Assembly: GCA_030998015.1 (NCBI GenBank)
Contig: JARWMV010000083.1
Span: forward strand, 1 to 64,000
Length of the DNA: 64,000 bases
Direction of reading: 5' to 3'
Source: Ceratorhiza oryzae-sativae
Taxonomy: Eukaryota; Basidiomycota; Agaricomycetes; Cantharellales; Ceratobasidiaceae
Part shown: positions 1 through 10,722 of the stretch, one piece after another
Position numbering within the stretch: position 1 is the stretch's first letter
How the letters are laid out: each line of letters opens with the position of its first letter
Program-made: the position numbers and the translations under genes
The notes under the pieces: generated by a model
The model's database searches: none
The model's input: only the letters and a program-made list of their open reading frames with translations
What the model was told of the DNA's origin: nothing

Positions 1-3000
1 ACTCCGATATCAAGGGATTCTTCGAGAGTGGCCACGGAAAAAGCTTCACGATTTGCAATGTGTTTGAACACAACGCTTCCGACGATATCCGGGTGTATGT
101 CAAGCACGAGCTCGATCAAAAACCATCTCGATCAAAGCTACTACCAATAGACGCAGCTCAAAGCATTGTTGCAAAGTCCTCGGGGCTTTTCATTTGGGCC
201 CGCACTGCGTGCGAGCTGGTACTATACGATGACGACCCGCCCAAAGCCTTGGACGACGTCTTGAATAGCACGATGACTGGGCAGTCGTCCCAAGCGCTTG
301 ACGACTTATACACAATGGCTATCAAGGCAAGCAGAGATCGGAGACAAAGGGCGGATAAGGCAACGGAAGCCGTGCGAAAATGCTTGGGAGCTATCATTGT
401 ATGCTCGACTCGCACGCCCTGTCCATCAAGGCGTTGAGCAAGCTCTACGGGGACCAAATGAGCGAGAACGTCTTGCAGTCGGTAGTCGATCGTTTAGGCT
501 CCGTACTCTACGTCGACCACGGTTTAGGGGATGCCATTCGTGTGTATCATGCCTCTTTTGCAGATTATATGCTTGATCCGGCGAGATCCGGGGAGTATGC
601 TGTCGACCAAAGCGAGCAAAACTCGCACTTCGCGGCTCGCGGTTTGTCTATTATGATGAATGAGCTCAAGTTTAATATCTGCGGACTTGAAACATCGTAC
701 AAGCGCAATGATGAGGTGGAGGATCTGAAGCAACGCATAGATGAAAACATCCAACCTCACTTGAGATACTCCTGCACGTATTGGACAGACCACCTAGCTA
801 GTTGCGTGGAGGATCAGAACAGGAGGCTTCGTGAAGGAATAAAGAGATTCTTTTCTGGGGTTACCGTGCTGTACTGGATAGAGGTTCTGAGTTTGCTCAT
901 GCGGCTAAATGTCGTGTCACCAAGTATACAAGCCTTGCAATCCTACCTTACGGTGCGCGAACATACATGGAGCCTATAGAGGCCCCAGAGAATTGATATG
1001 ATACTGATGAGTTCATTCCTCTGTAGGAAGCAGATACGGAGATTTACAAGCTATTGAAGGATGTTGAGCGCTTCGTACGAGCATTCTCTATTCCTATAAG
1101 AGAAAGTACACCGCACTTGTACACATCAGCGCTGGCCTTTTTACCATCCGATTCCTTGCTCGGGGTTGTGAAAGAGAAGCAGTTCTCAAACACGATCCGG
1201 GTGATAAGAGGCATGTCACAGCGGTGGGCGCCATGGTCGCAACTTATACCTCATGAAAATTCGGTTTGGTGTGTCGCATACTCGCCTGATGGTCGTCACA
1301 TGGTCTCTGGCTCATACGACAAGACAGTGCGAGTGTGGGATGCGCATACAGGTGCTGCAGTTGGTCAACCACTTGCTGGTCACTCAGACTCGGTCAACTC
1401 TGTCGCATACTCGCCTGATGGTCGTCACATCGTCTCTGGCTCATCTGACAACACAGTGCAAGTGTGGGATGCGCATACAGGTGCTGCAGTTGGTCAACCA
1501 CTTGCTGGTCACTCAGACTCGGTCTGGTCTGTCGCATACTCGCCTGATGGTCGTCACATCGTCTCTGGCTCATCTGACAACACAGTGCGAGTGTGGGATG
1601 CGCATACAGGTGCTGCAGTTGGTCAACCACTTGCTGGTCACTCATACTCGGTCCTTTCTGTCGCATACTCGCCTGATGGTCGTCACATCGTCTCTGGCTC
1701 ATCTGACAAGACAGTGCGAGTGTGGGATGCGCATACAGGTGCTGCAGTTGGTCAACCACTTGCTGGTCACTCAAACTCGGTCAACTCTGTCGCATACTCG
1801 CCTGATGGTCGTCACATCGTCTCTGGCTCATCTGACAACACAGTGCAAGTGTGGGATGCGCATACAGGTGCTGCAGTTGGTCAACCACTTGCTGGTCACT
1901 CAGACTCGGTCTGGTCTGTCGCATACTCGCCTGATGGTCGTCACATCGTCTCTGGCTCATTACAACACAGTGCGAGTGTGGGATGCGCATACAGGTGCTG
2001 CAGTTGGTCAACCACTTGCTGGTCACTCAGACTCGGTCCTTTCTGTCGCATACTCGCCTGATGGTCGTCACATCGTCTCTGGCTCATCTGACAAGACAGT
2101 GCGAGTGTGGGATGCGCATACAGGTGCTGCAGTTGGTCAACCACTTGCTGGTCACTCACTCGGTCCTTCTGTCGCATACTCGCCTGATGGTCGTCACATC
2201 GTCTCTGGCTCAAGACAACACAGTGCGAGTGTGGGATGCGCATACAGGTGCTGCAGTTGGTCAACCACTTGCTGGTCACTCATACTCGGTCAACTCTGTC
2301 GCATACTCGCCTGATGGTCGTCACATCGTCTCTGGCTCATACGACAACACAGTGCGAGTGTGGGATGCGCATACAGGTGCTGCAGTTGGTCAACCACTTG
2401 CTGGTCACTCAGACTCGGTCCTTTCTGTCGCATACTCGCCTGATGGTCGTCACATCGTCTCTGGCTCATCGACAACACAGTGCGAGTGTGGGATGCGCAT
2501 ACAGGTGCTGCAGTTGGTCAACCACTTGCTGGTCACTCATCCTCGGTCCTTCTGTCGCATACTCGCCTGATGGTCGTCACATCGTCTCTGGCTCATCTGA
2601 CAAGACAGTGCGAGTGTGGGATGCGCATACAGGTGCTGCAGTTGGTCAACCACTTGCTGGTCACTCAGACTCGGTCCTTTCTGTCGCATACTCGCCTGAT
2701 GGTCGTCACATCGTCTCTGGCTCATACGACAAGACAGTGCGAGTGTGGGATGCGCATACAGGTGCTGCAGTTGGTCAACCACTTGCTGGTCACTCAGGAT
2801 GGGTCAACTCTGTCGCATACTCGCCTGATGGTCGTCACATCGTCTCTGGCTCATCTGACAACACAGTGCGAGTGTGGGATGCGCATACAGGTGCTGCAGT
2901 TGGTCAGCCACTTGCTGGTCACTCATTCTTGGTCCTTTCTGTCGCATACTCGCCTGATGGTCGTCACATCGTCTCTGGCTCATCTGACAAGACAGTGCGA

Positions 3001-3525
3001 GTGTGGGATGCGCATACAGGTGCTGCAGTTGGTCAACCACTTGCTGGTCACTCAGACTGGGTCAACTCCGTTGCACACTCGCCTGACGGTCGTCACATTG
3101 TCCCTGGTTCAGATGACAACACAATCCGAGTACAGGATAACAGTCTCTTACATGGTTCTCCTACCAGGCAACAGATTTATAATAGTCCTCCCACAGATGC
3201 TGTTTCGCCTGGACACAACATTACCCAAGGCATCTCAGCCCCTTTGACTACAATTTACCAAAATACACTCTCCATCATCCCCCTTCATCAAAATGTTTCT
3301 CACTTGAGTCAACTTTTCCAATCAGATGGATGGGTCTCCCTATCACCTGGCAAACTTCTCTTCTGGTTACCCCCCGAGTATCAACGACCGAGACATGATG
3401 ACTCAGCGCTTGTCATTTCTTCTAACGCTGCAGATCATCCAGTGTGGCTCGAAATGTCGTATTTCAAACATGGTATTGGATGGGGCAACGTGTACGTCAC
3501 TACTGAGGGAATTAGTGCACAATAG
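1..3525 (+). CDS. STAND/NACHT-type NLR-like protein with WD40 repeats, 5' partial, frameshifted
   Basis: The 3' part of a fungal NLR-like (NACHT/NWD) gene; such proteins are nucleotide-binding switches that sense ligands through C-terminal repeats. The frame is open to the left window edge, so the P-loop lies outside. Residues coded at 3-952 resemble the post-NACHT winged-helix/helical region ([17 protein letters not shown]). A 74-nt GT-AG intron at 953-1026 joins this region, in phase, to the WD40 domain. The first frame ends near 419 and the next begins there: one extra C in the CCC run at 417-419 would join STRTP to LSIKALSKL. Frame changes in the repeat array (about 1960, 2213, 2470, 2545) cancel, and the frame returns to read a 130-residue tail ending at 3525. 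The protein is either a pseudogene or, as I think more likely, an intact gene with assembly deletions. The sensing specificity is unknown. Confidence 0.8.
1249..3138 (+). repeat. Array of 15 near-identical 129-nt WD40 repeats
   Basis: Fifteen copies of a 43-residue WD40 unit (core [15 protein letters not shown] ... [20 protein letters not shown]) lie head to tail. Copies are almost identical in DNA except at a few codons: the two residues after GHS (DS, YS, NS, SS, GW, FL, DW), the residue before SV (N, W or L), Y/S and N/K around SGSxDx, and Q/R in V(Q/R)VWD. Copies 2-4 and 5-7 repeat the same N-W-L order, so a three-unit block of about 387 bp seems to have been duplicated. Only the first and last copies are diverged. 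The array probably forms one or two beta-propellers used for recognition. Confidence 0.92.
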
Positions 3526-3644
3526 GAAATCTTTCATTTCGCAAGCATCTTTTCCAATATTCTGCTGCTCATTTGTTTCCAATAGCTGGCCAAGTGCCCA
3601 TTGAAATCTAATCTACCGAAAGATCTCCGCACTTTACGCTATTG

Positions 3645-4027
3645 AGAATTATGCGATTAGGTAATAGTAGACCGATCGCCACTCAATGTAATATTGCTTC
3701 AAAGCGCTTAGGAAGGTAAGATGTAAGAGTAGATTATAGTAGTATAGGAGCGATACAAGAGCGGTTGCGTATAGACAACGAAGTACAGGCGTATTTATAC
3801 CAGCTGTACCCATGGTAGGAGAATACGTGAATGGCTAGAATACACACATTAGTGGAAGACAGTGTAGACGTATACACGGCGAAACGGGAGAGACAAGACG
3901 AGAAACGCGCTGATCGTACGCATCGACGAAGTGTTGATCCAATCGGCGACGCCACATCAACGAGTCTCAGATCGAAGCGATCAGTGCTTCGTGATGGTTC
4001 GGGCATCCTCAATCGACGTCTTCAACA
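3645..4027. repeat. Diverged direct repeat, copy 1
   Basis: This non-coding stretch is a diverged copy of 4208-4532. Shared blocks in the same order include CACTCAxTGTA, AGTACxGxGGTATTTATACCA, GCCACATCAACG, CGATCAGxxCTT and TCAATCGxCGTCTTCAACA. I see no gene in it. It could be an old solo LTR or another non-autonomous element, but I could not find termini. Confidence 0.55.
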
Positions 4028-4207
4028 TATACGATATCGAAGAACTCCGGTTATTGACTAGCAGCCCTAAGGAGCCTTCATCCACTACGACCAATTTCAA
4101 TCGTATTTCAGACATTCTGACAATTACTCGTATTTGAGGCGTCCAGTCAGATATTTGGAGCAGGTATATAACCGTCCGGCGAAATCGTGTTAGTTACTGC
4201 CAATCTT

Positions 4208-4532
4208 TGAATACTATGCGATAGGGTGACTAAGGGCCAATCAGCACTCAGTGTAGTAAACCTTGAAAGCCCTTAAGAAGTAAGATATGCGGGTGAATAG
4301 ATTTGAATTGCCTGGTGACGAACTAGAGACGAAGTACGGAGGTATTTATACCATCCATATATGTAGTATAGACATAAGCATCAGCTATACAAGAGAGAAT
4401 ACTCAGAGTAAAAGGGAAACCGAGTCACACAGGTTACTGTCATGAGCGGAACCACATCAACGCTTTGCTAATCCCTTCGATCAGCACTTTTCTACCGGTT
4501 CGGGAAATCTCAATCGGCGTCTTCAACAGGCG
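4208..4532. repeat. Diverged direct repeat, copy 2
   Basis: Second copy of the repeat at 3645-4027, with several indels between them. It ends just before the putative LTR that starts at 4564. It holds no supported coding region. Confidence 0.55.
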
Positions 4533-4563
4533 AGCCTCTCGCGCCAGTTACGGTCTATCGGTC

Positions 4564-5152
4564 TGTTGGATGTCACACGTGGCTCTACGCATTGAGTTAT
4601 GTGATTCGTTTTTTTAATACATATTTAACGAGCTACATCAACACGAGGTCAAACCGCTCGAAGACACACACAAAAAAAAAAGAGGGCGGGATGGGAGACT
4701 GAAGCGGAGGAAAAGGCGGGGAAGAGGCAGTCAAGACGGACTCAAGACCGAAAGGTACGCACGAGCCGCGAACGTAGAAGCCAGACAGGGAGCATTAGCC
4801 CGCATTAGAGAAGGCATTGGAGCGAGAAAGAAAATGGACAATAGCAGTAAGACCTTTCTTCGTACCGAAAAGACGATATTGAACGAGCTCCTTGCTCATA
4901 TCGATGTTATATCGATATTGTTCCTTTTCTCTCCGTCTGTCGTCCGATATTCATGTCTTAACTCCATATGTAAATACACTAGCTAGATACACCCGTTTAT
5001 TCTCTGTTGTCTCGTACATATAAATGAATGAACTTGTCGCCTAAATTCATCAGAGACTTTTACCTGTTTACTTGTGAACCTTATTCCTCGAGCTTAATCG
5101 TTTTTACACTTCGCTAAGTAGACTCGAAGCGTATCCTACTTTGTTCGCTTCA
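4564..5152 (+). repeat. Putative 5' LTR of the Copia element
   Basis: The stretch starts TGTTGGATG and ends TTCA, just ahead of the primer binding site, giving a plausible TG...CA LTR of 589 bp. No second copy exists in the window to confirm the limits, so both ends are inferred from the termini rule and the primer site. Confidence 0.45.
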
Positions 5153-6709
5153 ATAGGTTATGAGCCCCGAGCTTTATTGAGCTCGTCGTTGCCCAAACTG
5201 TCGAACCCACAGCTTTCTACACCCGACCAGTCGCCTCGCTCGTCTCCTACGTTGTCCAATCAACACATTCAGAATCTACTCAACGCTACAGGTGTCACTG
5301 ACGACTTCGCGGATTTTACGCTTAACCCGGCTGCCTTTGAGGTCCCATTACCTCCTACACCTTCCGACGCACCGTCCCCGGATACTGTCAAGCTTGAATT
5401 ACAAGATCAATTCCTCTTGCTCCAGTTAGGCTCTACCGAATACCATTTTGCAAGCCATCAGTTCGATCTCTACAAACAACTTCTAGAAGCGCATACACGC
5501 ACCGAGGTCCAACAATTACCCTACAAGGACCGTTTATATCTACTAGCCTTTACCCAGCTTGGCCTTCTGTCGCCTGCTGAAACTACTGTCGAGCCTTTTA
5601 CCTTTCCTGCCGTCGCTCTTCCTGCGCCTGTTATGTTGACCACTATTATTACCGACAAGAACTATTCCATTGCCAAGCTACATGGCCAAGACAACTATCA
5701 AGTCTGGCGCATACACATGGAGGACATGTTCCAAGACGTCGATGTCTGGGATATTGTCAATGGCACTACCACATGCCCCACCAAGACTAATGGCTCTGCA
5801 CAAGCCACTTGGGACAAGAAGAATAAGGCCGCACTTGGCGCCTTATGTCGTCGCATCAATACTGGACCTATGATCCATGTTTCCCAAGCTGAACGGGTTG
5901 CAGACGCCTGGAGTATACTCAAAAATCAATACCAATCTTTAGGCATTGCAGCTATGACTATGCTACAAAATTGTTTTACTTCCCTTCATATGAATGAGGG
6001 CGATGACCTTGAATCCCATATCAAGGAGCTACGAAAAATCTTCAATGACCTTAATATAGTGCTCCTTGCCAAATTGTTGGACTGATTGAGGGTGATCAAG
6101 TTTGTCTGACAGCTCCTTGTATTGCTGCCTGAATCATGGCAAATACTTGTATCCATCATTCCACAGCATCCCGAAACAGGTGACACTGATGGATCAAGAT
6201 TATCCATTGATATCCAGTCATGTCTACTTGCTGAATACCATTGCCAAAAATCCTCACAAAGTGAAAAATCTTTCTTTGCTTGTAACCGCCAAGTCCCAGG
6301 AAACCACTGTAATGCCCAACCACAGCATGTGTCTGCCATTATCAAAATCATTTGCCACAACTGTGGCATACCTGGCCACAAGAGACCTGAGTGTCGTAAG
6401 GCTGGAGGCGGTGCATATAGGGGCAGTAGAGGCGGCAGTACCCATCAAACATCCAACCATGGGTGTGGAACTGGTTGCAGAAATGCTGGAGGTCAGAATA
6501 ATCATCACAACAACAATAACGCTAACAACAGTGGTAATAATAATCAACGCCATGACAAACAGCAGAACAGAAACAATGACAAACATGCAAACTTTGCTTC
6601 GTCGTCCAAATTTGCATTTTCTTTTCAATTTACTTGCAGTCCTCCCAATTTGGCATCTGGCTTGATTCCTAGCTCATCTACAAATGCCCCAACTGTTTCT
6701 CCAACTTGA
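5153..6709 (+). pseudogene. Copia gag polyprotein remnant with CCHC zinc knuckle
   Basis: One reading frame runs from the primer site through a long Ser/Pro-rich leader to a Copia-type gag core (LHGQDNYQVWRIHMEDMF ... HVSQAERVADAW ... IKELRKIFNDLN). TGA at 6083-6085 and a second in-frame TGA shortly after break it, and the same frame resumes with LPESW, as in intact gag. A C-x2-C-x4-H-x4-C knuckle (CHNCGIPGHKRPEC) is coded at 6353-6394 and is followed by a Gly/Asn-rich linker. No ATG is seen near the LTR. The first good ATG in frame is at about 5632. Confidence 0.75.
5155..5167 (+). other. Primer binding site complementary to the initiator tRNA anticodon stem-loop
   Basis: The sequence AGGTTATGAGCCC is the complement of the anticodon stem-loop of eukaryotic initiator tRNA-Met (GGGCTCATAACC). 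Use of this internal half-tRNA site is known for Copia elements. It sits 2 nt after the inferred LTR end. Confidence 0.6.
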
Positions 6710-6802
6710 GAACTGATATCCACACCTGATCTGCCTCCACCTACTTTTGAAGATTCTCCCACCTGTGTCCAGCGCTACTTCGCCAACAACTTCTGACAAT
6801 TC

Positions 6803-8165
6803 TTGTTCAGTCTTCAGAATCTTACTCAATTTGGCATTGGCTTAGACAACTCTTGGATCATTGACTCTGGTGCTTCTTGCCATGTGACTAACCACCAAGA
6901 GCACTTAACAAATTTTATTCCAATGTCTGTGTCTATCCAAGGTGTTGGTGGTATGGCTGCTATTTCTGGTTTTGGTGAAATCACTCTTTTCACACATGCC
7001 TGAGTCCCTTGCATCATTGAAAATCAACCTGTCTATGGTTGCCCTGATGGTTGTGTCTTGTTTACAAATGTTGCTCTAGTTGAAAACTCCCCAGTCAACC
7101 TTCTATTGCTATCTGCTTGGACTGATGAGTATCCTAGGCACTGTATGCACATTACTAGGGATACTATGGCTTTCTTCGATGACTCTGGCTCTGGTTCTTC
7201 AACTCTATTTGCTCTAGCCAAGAAGATAGGCAAGCAACACACTGGGAACTCCTGGTATCTTATGACCACTACAGATCCTGGCCAGCATGCTTATTTAGCA
7301 TGTACTCTTCATGACTGGCATATCATTCTTGCACATACAGACCCCCAGAATATTCTTAGACTCAAAAATAGCAACCTTGCTTGTGGTCTAGAGATTACTA
7401 AGACTGATTCCATTTCTCTGAGCCTGGATTTTGACTGCCTTGGCTGCATACAGGGCAAGGCACATGTTCGCCCCTTTGGAAATGTCTCCATCAAAACCCC
7501 TTGCAACATTGCTGACCTGTTCTACTCTGATGTCTGGGGACCTGCTTCTGTTGATTCTATTCAAGGCAATTGCTACTACATTGTATTTGTTGATGCTGCC
7601 ACTTGATTTACTTTTGTACACTTTATGTGTCACAAGAACAAGGCTGTAGACTGCTATATTGCCCTTGCCAACTTCATCCACACTCAGAAGGGTCTAGAGA
7701 TCAAGTGCATTCATTTTAACAATGGCAAAGAGATGATTAATAAATGCTTACGCAAGTTCTGCAACAAGACTGGTACTGAAATCACTACCACTGCTCCCTA
7801 CTTGTCACAACAGAACAGCGCTGCTGAACATGCACATCATACTCTTGCCAAACACTCTAGGTCTATGATACATGGCCACTTGAATACTTGAGGCAAGCTC
7901 TTTCTATGGCAGGAAGCTGTGTCTTACACCAATATGATTGCCAATAACATGCCTCACAAGATCCATGGCAAATGGCATATTCCCCAAGTTGAAATGTTCA
8001 ACAAACCAATTGACATGTCCTATTTTCAACTTTTTGGCACTACTTGCCAGGTTCTTACACAATCGAAACCCCATTCAAAAATCAAGGCCAAAACACATTG
8101 CACCATCTTTACCAGCATTGATAGAACATCACACAGGGGGTCACAGGATTTCATACAATTGTAAG
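6803..8165 (+). pseudogene. Copia protease and integrase remnant
   Basis: The aspartic protease motif DSGAS lies near 6860-6880. It is followed by a gag-pre-integrase zinc-binding block (H...H near 7316-7335, CLGCIQGK near 7436) and the integrase core: first Asp in DVWGP, the FNNGKE segment (usually a DNG motif, here altered) and the final Glu in the QNSAAEHAHHT segment. Stops interrupt at about 7001, 7603 (in AAT*FTF, where Copia proteins normally have Arg) and 7889 (before GKLFLWQEAV). Coding similarity ends at 8165, before any reverse transcriptase. Confidence 0.75.
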
Positions 8166-8759
8166 ATCATATAATACTCACCCAACCCAGCAGACTAAAA
8201 TGTCTTACCTTTTCACTATAAGGCATTACAGCCCACTGGCAAAATCAGTAAGCTGGTCAGGTATTCTAAATCACATGACCATCTGACTCACTAATCCAGA
8301 CCTTCCAGCACTGCAAGGCAGAACTTTTAATTATCAGACATTACAATTCACTGGCGAAATTGGTAAGACAGCAAAGTGTTATCAATACATTAACTATCTT
8401 ACTAGTCTAGCCACCCATACGTCAATCATCAAGCATATATACTATTATAAGTCTATATCATGTTTGTATCTGTCCAGTAGAGTATGAATGAATTGTTTGA
8501 TTGGCCATAGCATACAAGTTAACTTCCAGGCTTACAGTTTTTGCCCAAAATGTGCAGACCACCAGTTCTTCTAATCTACCACCATTTGGATAACTCAGAT
8601 CAGTCCTGTTACCATATATGCCAGGGGTTGTGCATTTGAGAGGATATAGATCAAATATTTGCAGTGTGTATTAGGTGGTCTCAATACAAAACACATTTTA
8701 TTAAACACAGATAGAGAAATACATAAATACAGGTGGAACGGGGGAATGGACTGGGGCAA
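8166..8759. other. No gene seen; AT-rich spacer
   Basis: This spacer between the Copia fragment and the DUF6698-like gene contains a short diverged direct repeat (CATTACA...CACTGGC near 8222 and near 8338). I found no matching terminal repeat for the transposon nest here. Confidence 0.5.
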
Positions 8760-10179
8760 TCAAGAGTCTTCAGCTGTTTCCTTGCCTCCATCTTCATCCT
8801 CATTGTCCTCAACTTCAGCTTCGAGTAACAATAGCATACTGCCATTACCACCATCATCTGCTTGATCAGCTCCGTCTTGAATGACATCCGGGAAGAGCAT
8901 TCTGTGAAAACGTCAGTGCATGCAAACAAGAGAATTAACCAAGTAGAAACTTACTTGTTCCACCAGTCAATCAGCGCCTTGGCACAGCACTGGAATTTGG
9001 GGGCCTCCAGATAAGTACAAAGCTCATTGTAAAATGTTGCATAGCTGAATGTACCAGAGTCATCAAAAGTGGCTTTGGAGGAGAGTGCAAAGCGAGTCTG
9101 CAAAATTTGAGTGAGACCAGAAGTGGCAGTGTTAGGATGCACCCAGAACTTACCATCACAGCCACATAGGCAAGGAAAGCTGTCGTGACCTTAGTCAACT
9201 TATACTTCACCCCAATACCCTTTCAGCCACGCCACACAGTATTTGGCCAAACTTGAGCTGTTGGTATCACAGAAGAGGGAGATCGAATAATGATATTGGC
9301 AACCTAGAAAAGCATAAGTGGAAAGTTTGACTGAACTGCTCAACAAACTTACATCAACGAGTAGCCAGTTCTTGAGCATGTCCTTTGATGGTTTGTCTGG
9401 GTCACCCTTACCGTCAGGATATATGAATCAGCCCCAATGCTTGGCATCCATAGGTGGGTTTGAGCACTCAATAAACTGTCGCTTCTGCCTGTTATTGGAT
9501 TAGATGGGATTTGCTGCTATAATTCAAGACACTTACTCTTTGTTATCCCAGTCCACTGTAATAGGAGACAAGAGATATGCACACTCGGGATGCGCAAGGC
9601 CATGACTACTCTTTGGTTGGTCAACCAAGGACAGTACCCAACTCTTCAGGTGCAGCAATGCATGTTTGACCTTGTGGTTGTCCTCGGCCTTTGCACCGTT
9701 TCGCCCATCACTAAGCTGGGGAATATGGTTAATCCTTGTCGATTTTAGCAGCTGAGTCACTCTATCTCACCTTCTGACGAACATTCCACATAAAATGCCC
9801 ACCCTGCTCCTCTAGAAGATTGAAAAGATTGGGCTGTAAGCGGTGTAGTTCATTGTGAAGAGCAAAATAAAGCTTGTCTCTAACCTGGAAAGGTGTAAGT
9901 CATCCCGACCTGTTGAGCAGATTGCCACACTCACTCTTTTGATGTGCCATCTCAGATAGTTTGCTCCAAGTCATTCGCCATGGCTCTGCGCAATTTGACA
10001 GCAGTGTTCATAAGTGTTCGAGGCTTCCAGTGCATTGCCACCATGCAAGTAAGTTGGTGCACATCTGTTGGGAGAGGACTTTGCTCGCTATCTAACTCAT
10101 GGATATCATCAGAAGGAGAGGCTTCATGAGAGGGAGTAACAGATTGTCTCTCCAGTTTGGGTGGTGTGCTAAGGGACAT
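8760..10179 (-). pseudogene. DUF6698-like protein, degenerate
   Basis: Spliced on the minus strand, this gene gives a protein resembling the basidiomycete DUF6698 family. It has an N-terminal Ser/Pro-rich stretch (ATG at 10177-10179) and a helical block (VRDKLYFALHNELHRL, about 9790-9890). A HP-ECAYLLSPITVDWDNKE block corresponds to the family's H...LLCP..DW motif. The C-terminal part has QTRFALSSKATF ... LIDWWNK MLFP and an acidic tail ending at TGA 8760-8762. TGA codons at 9428-9430 (in HWG*FIYPDG) and 9952-9954 (in TI*DGTSK) both replace an expected Trp. The donor site after the second one looks damaged. The function of the family is unknown. It is divergently paired with the transposon gene that starts at 10723, which suggests it was a second gene of that element. 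Confidence 0.6.
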
Positions 10180-10722
10180 GGTGAGTACTGTGGCTATTGA
10201 CTGGAACAAATGGGTGGCTGACTCACTGACTGCACTGGCGTTGATGTTTGCTTTGTAGTGGCGCCATTATAGGTATGGAGCTTATTGTAATGGAGAAGGG
10301 AGTAGGAGGTGGGAGGGACCAAGGCAGGAGAGAGAGGAAAGACGACTAAGGTGCACTGCAAGGTTTCGTTGTCCTTTTTATAACTTGTTGTGTAGAATTT
10401 GCTAGATTTTTCTCAACAATTCTCAATGCGCCTCAGAGCAACTCTCCTGCCAGTTTATTTTAAATTGGACAAGGTAAGTTTCCATTTTTGGTATATATGC
10501 ACCCAACCCAGCAATAAAAGCCTGGCCCACCACTTATGCGTCCTTGCTTGACCACTTTGTCGAACTTTTGTCTGACTCAGTCACTCTTTCTCCACAGCAA
10601 CATTGCAGAGATGGGTAATGGTCTATTCCATTTTCTCTCACATTATTTCTCAACTTGCCCTCCACCTTGTCCCAATACTCCAACCTCTACTCGTCTATGT
10701 ATCCGCCACTCTCCTCTCTATT
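10180..10722. promoter_or_regulatory. Intergenic region between two divergent transposon genes
   Basis: About 540 bp separates the start codons of the DUF6698-like gene (minus) and the transposase-like gene (plus). It should hold both promoters. It contains no supported gene and no clear TATA box. Confidence 0.35.

Larger units (their letters stand above)
4564..8165 (+). mobile_element. Degenerate Copia-type LTR retrotransposon, truncated at its 3' end
   Basis: The order is putative 5' LTR, primer binding site, gag with zinc knuckle, aspartic protease, integrase, which is the Copia (Ty1) order with integrase before reverse transcriptase. Reverse transcriptase, RNase H and a 3' LTR are all missing: recognisable coding ends near 8165 and the LTR sequence is not seen again. 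Several in-frame stops, mostly TGA, interrupt the frames. The element is a dead fragment. Confidence 0.75.

Noticed and set aside
1394..3040. Long antisense ORFs in the WD40 region
   Set aside because: They are the reverse reading of a repeat unit and recur only because the repeat does; no start, splice or motif support.
1249..3138. CRISPR-like regular array
   Set aside because: Units are 129 nt of coding WD40 sequence without spacers, in a eukaryotic gene.
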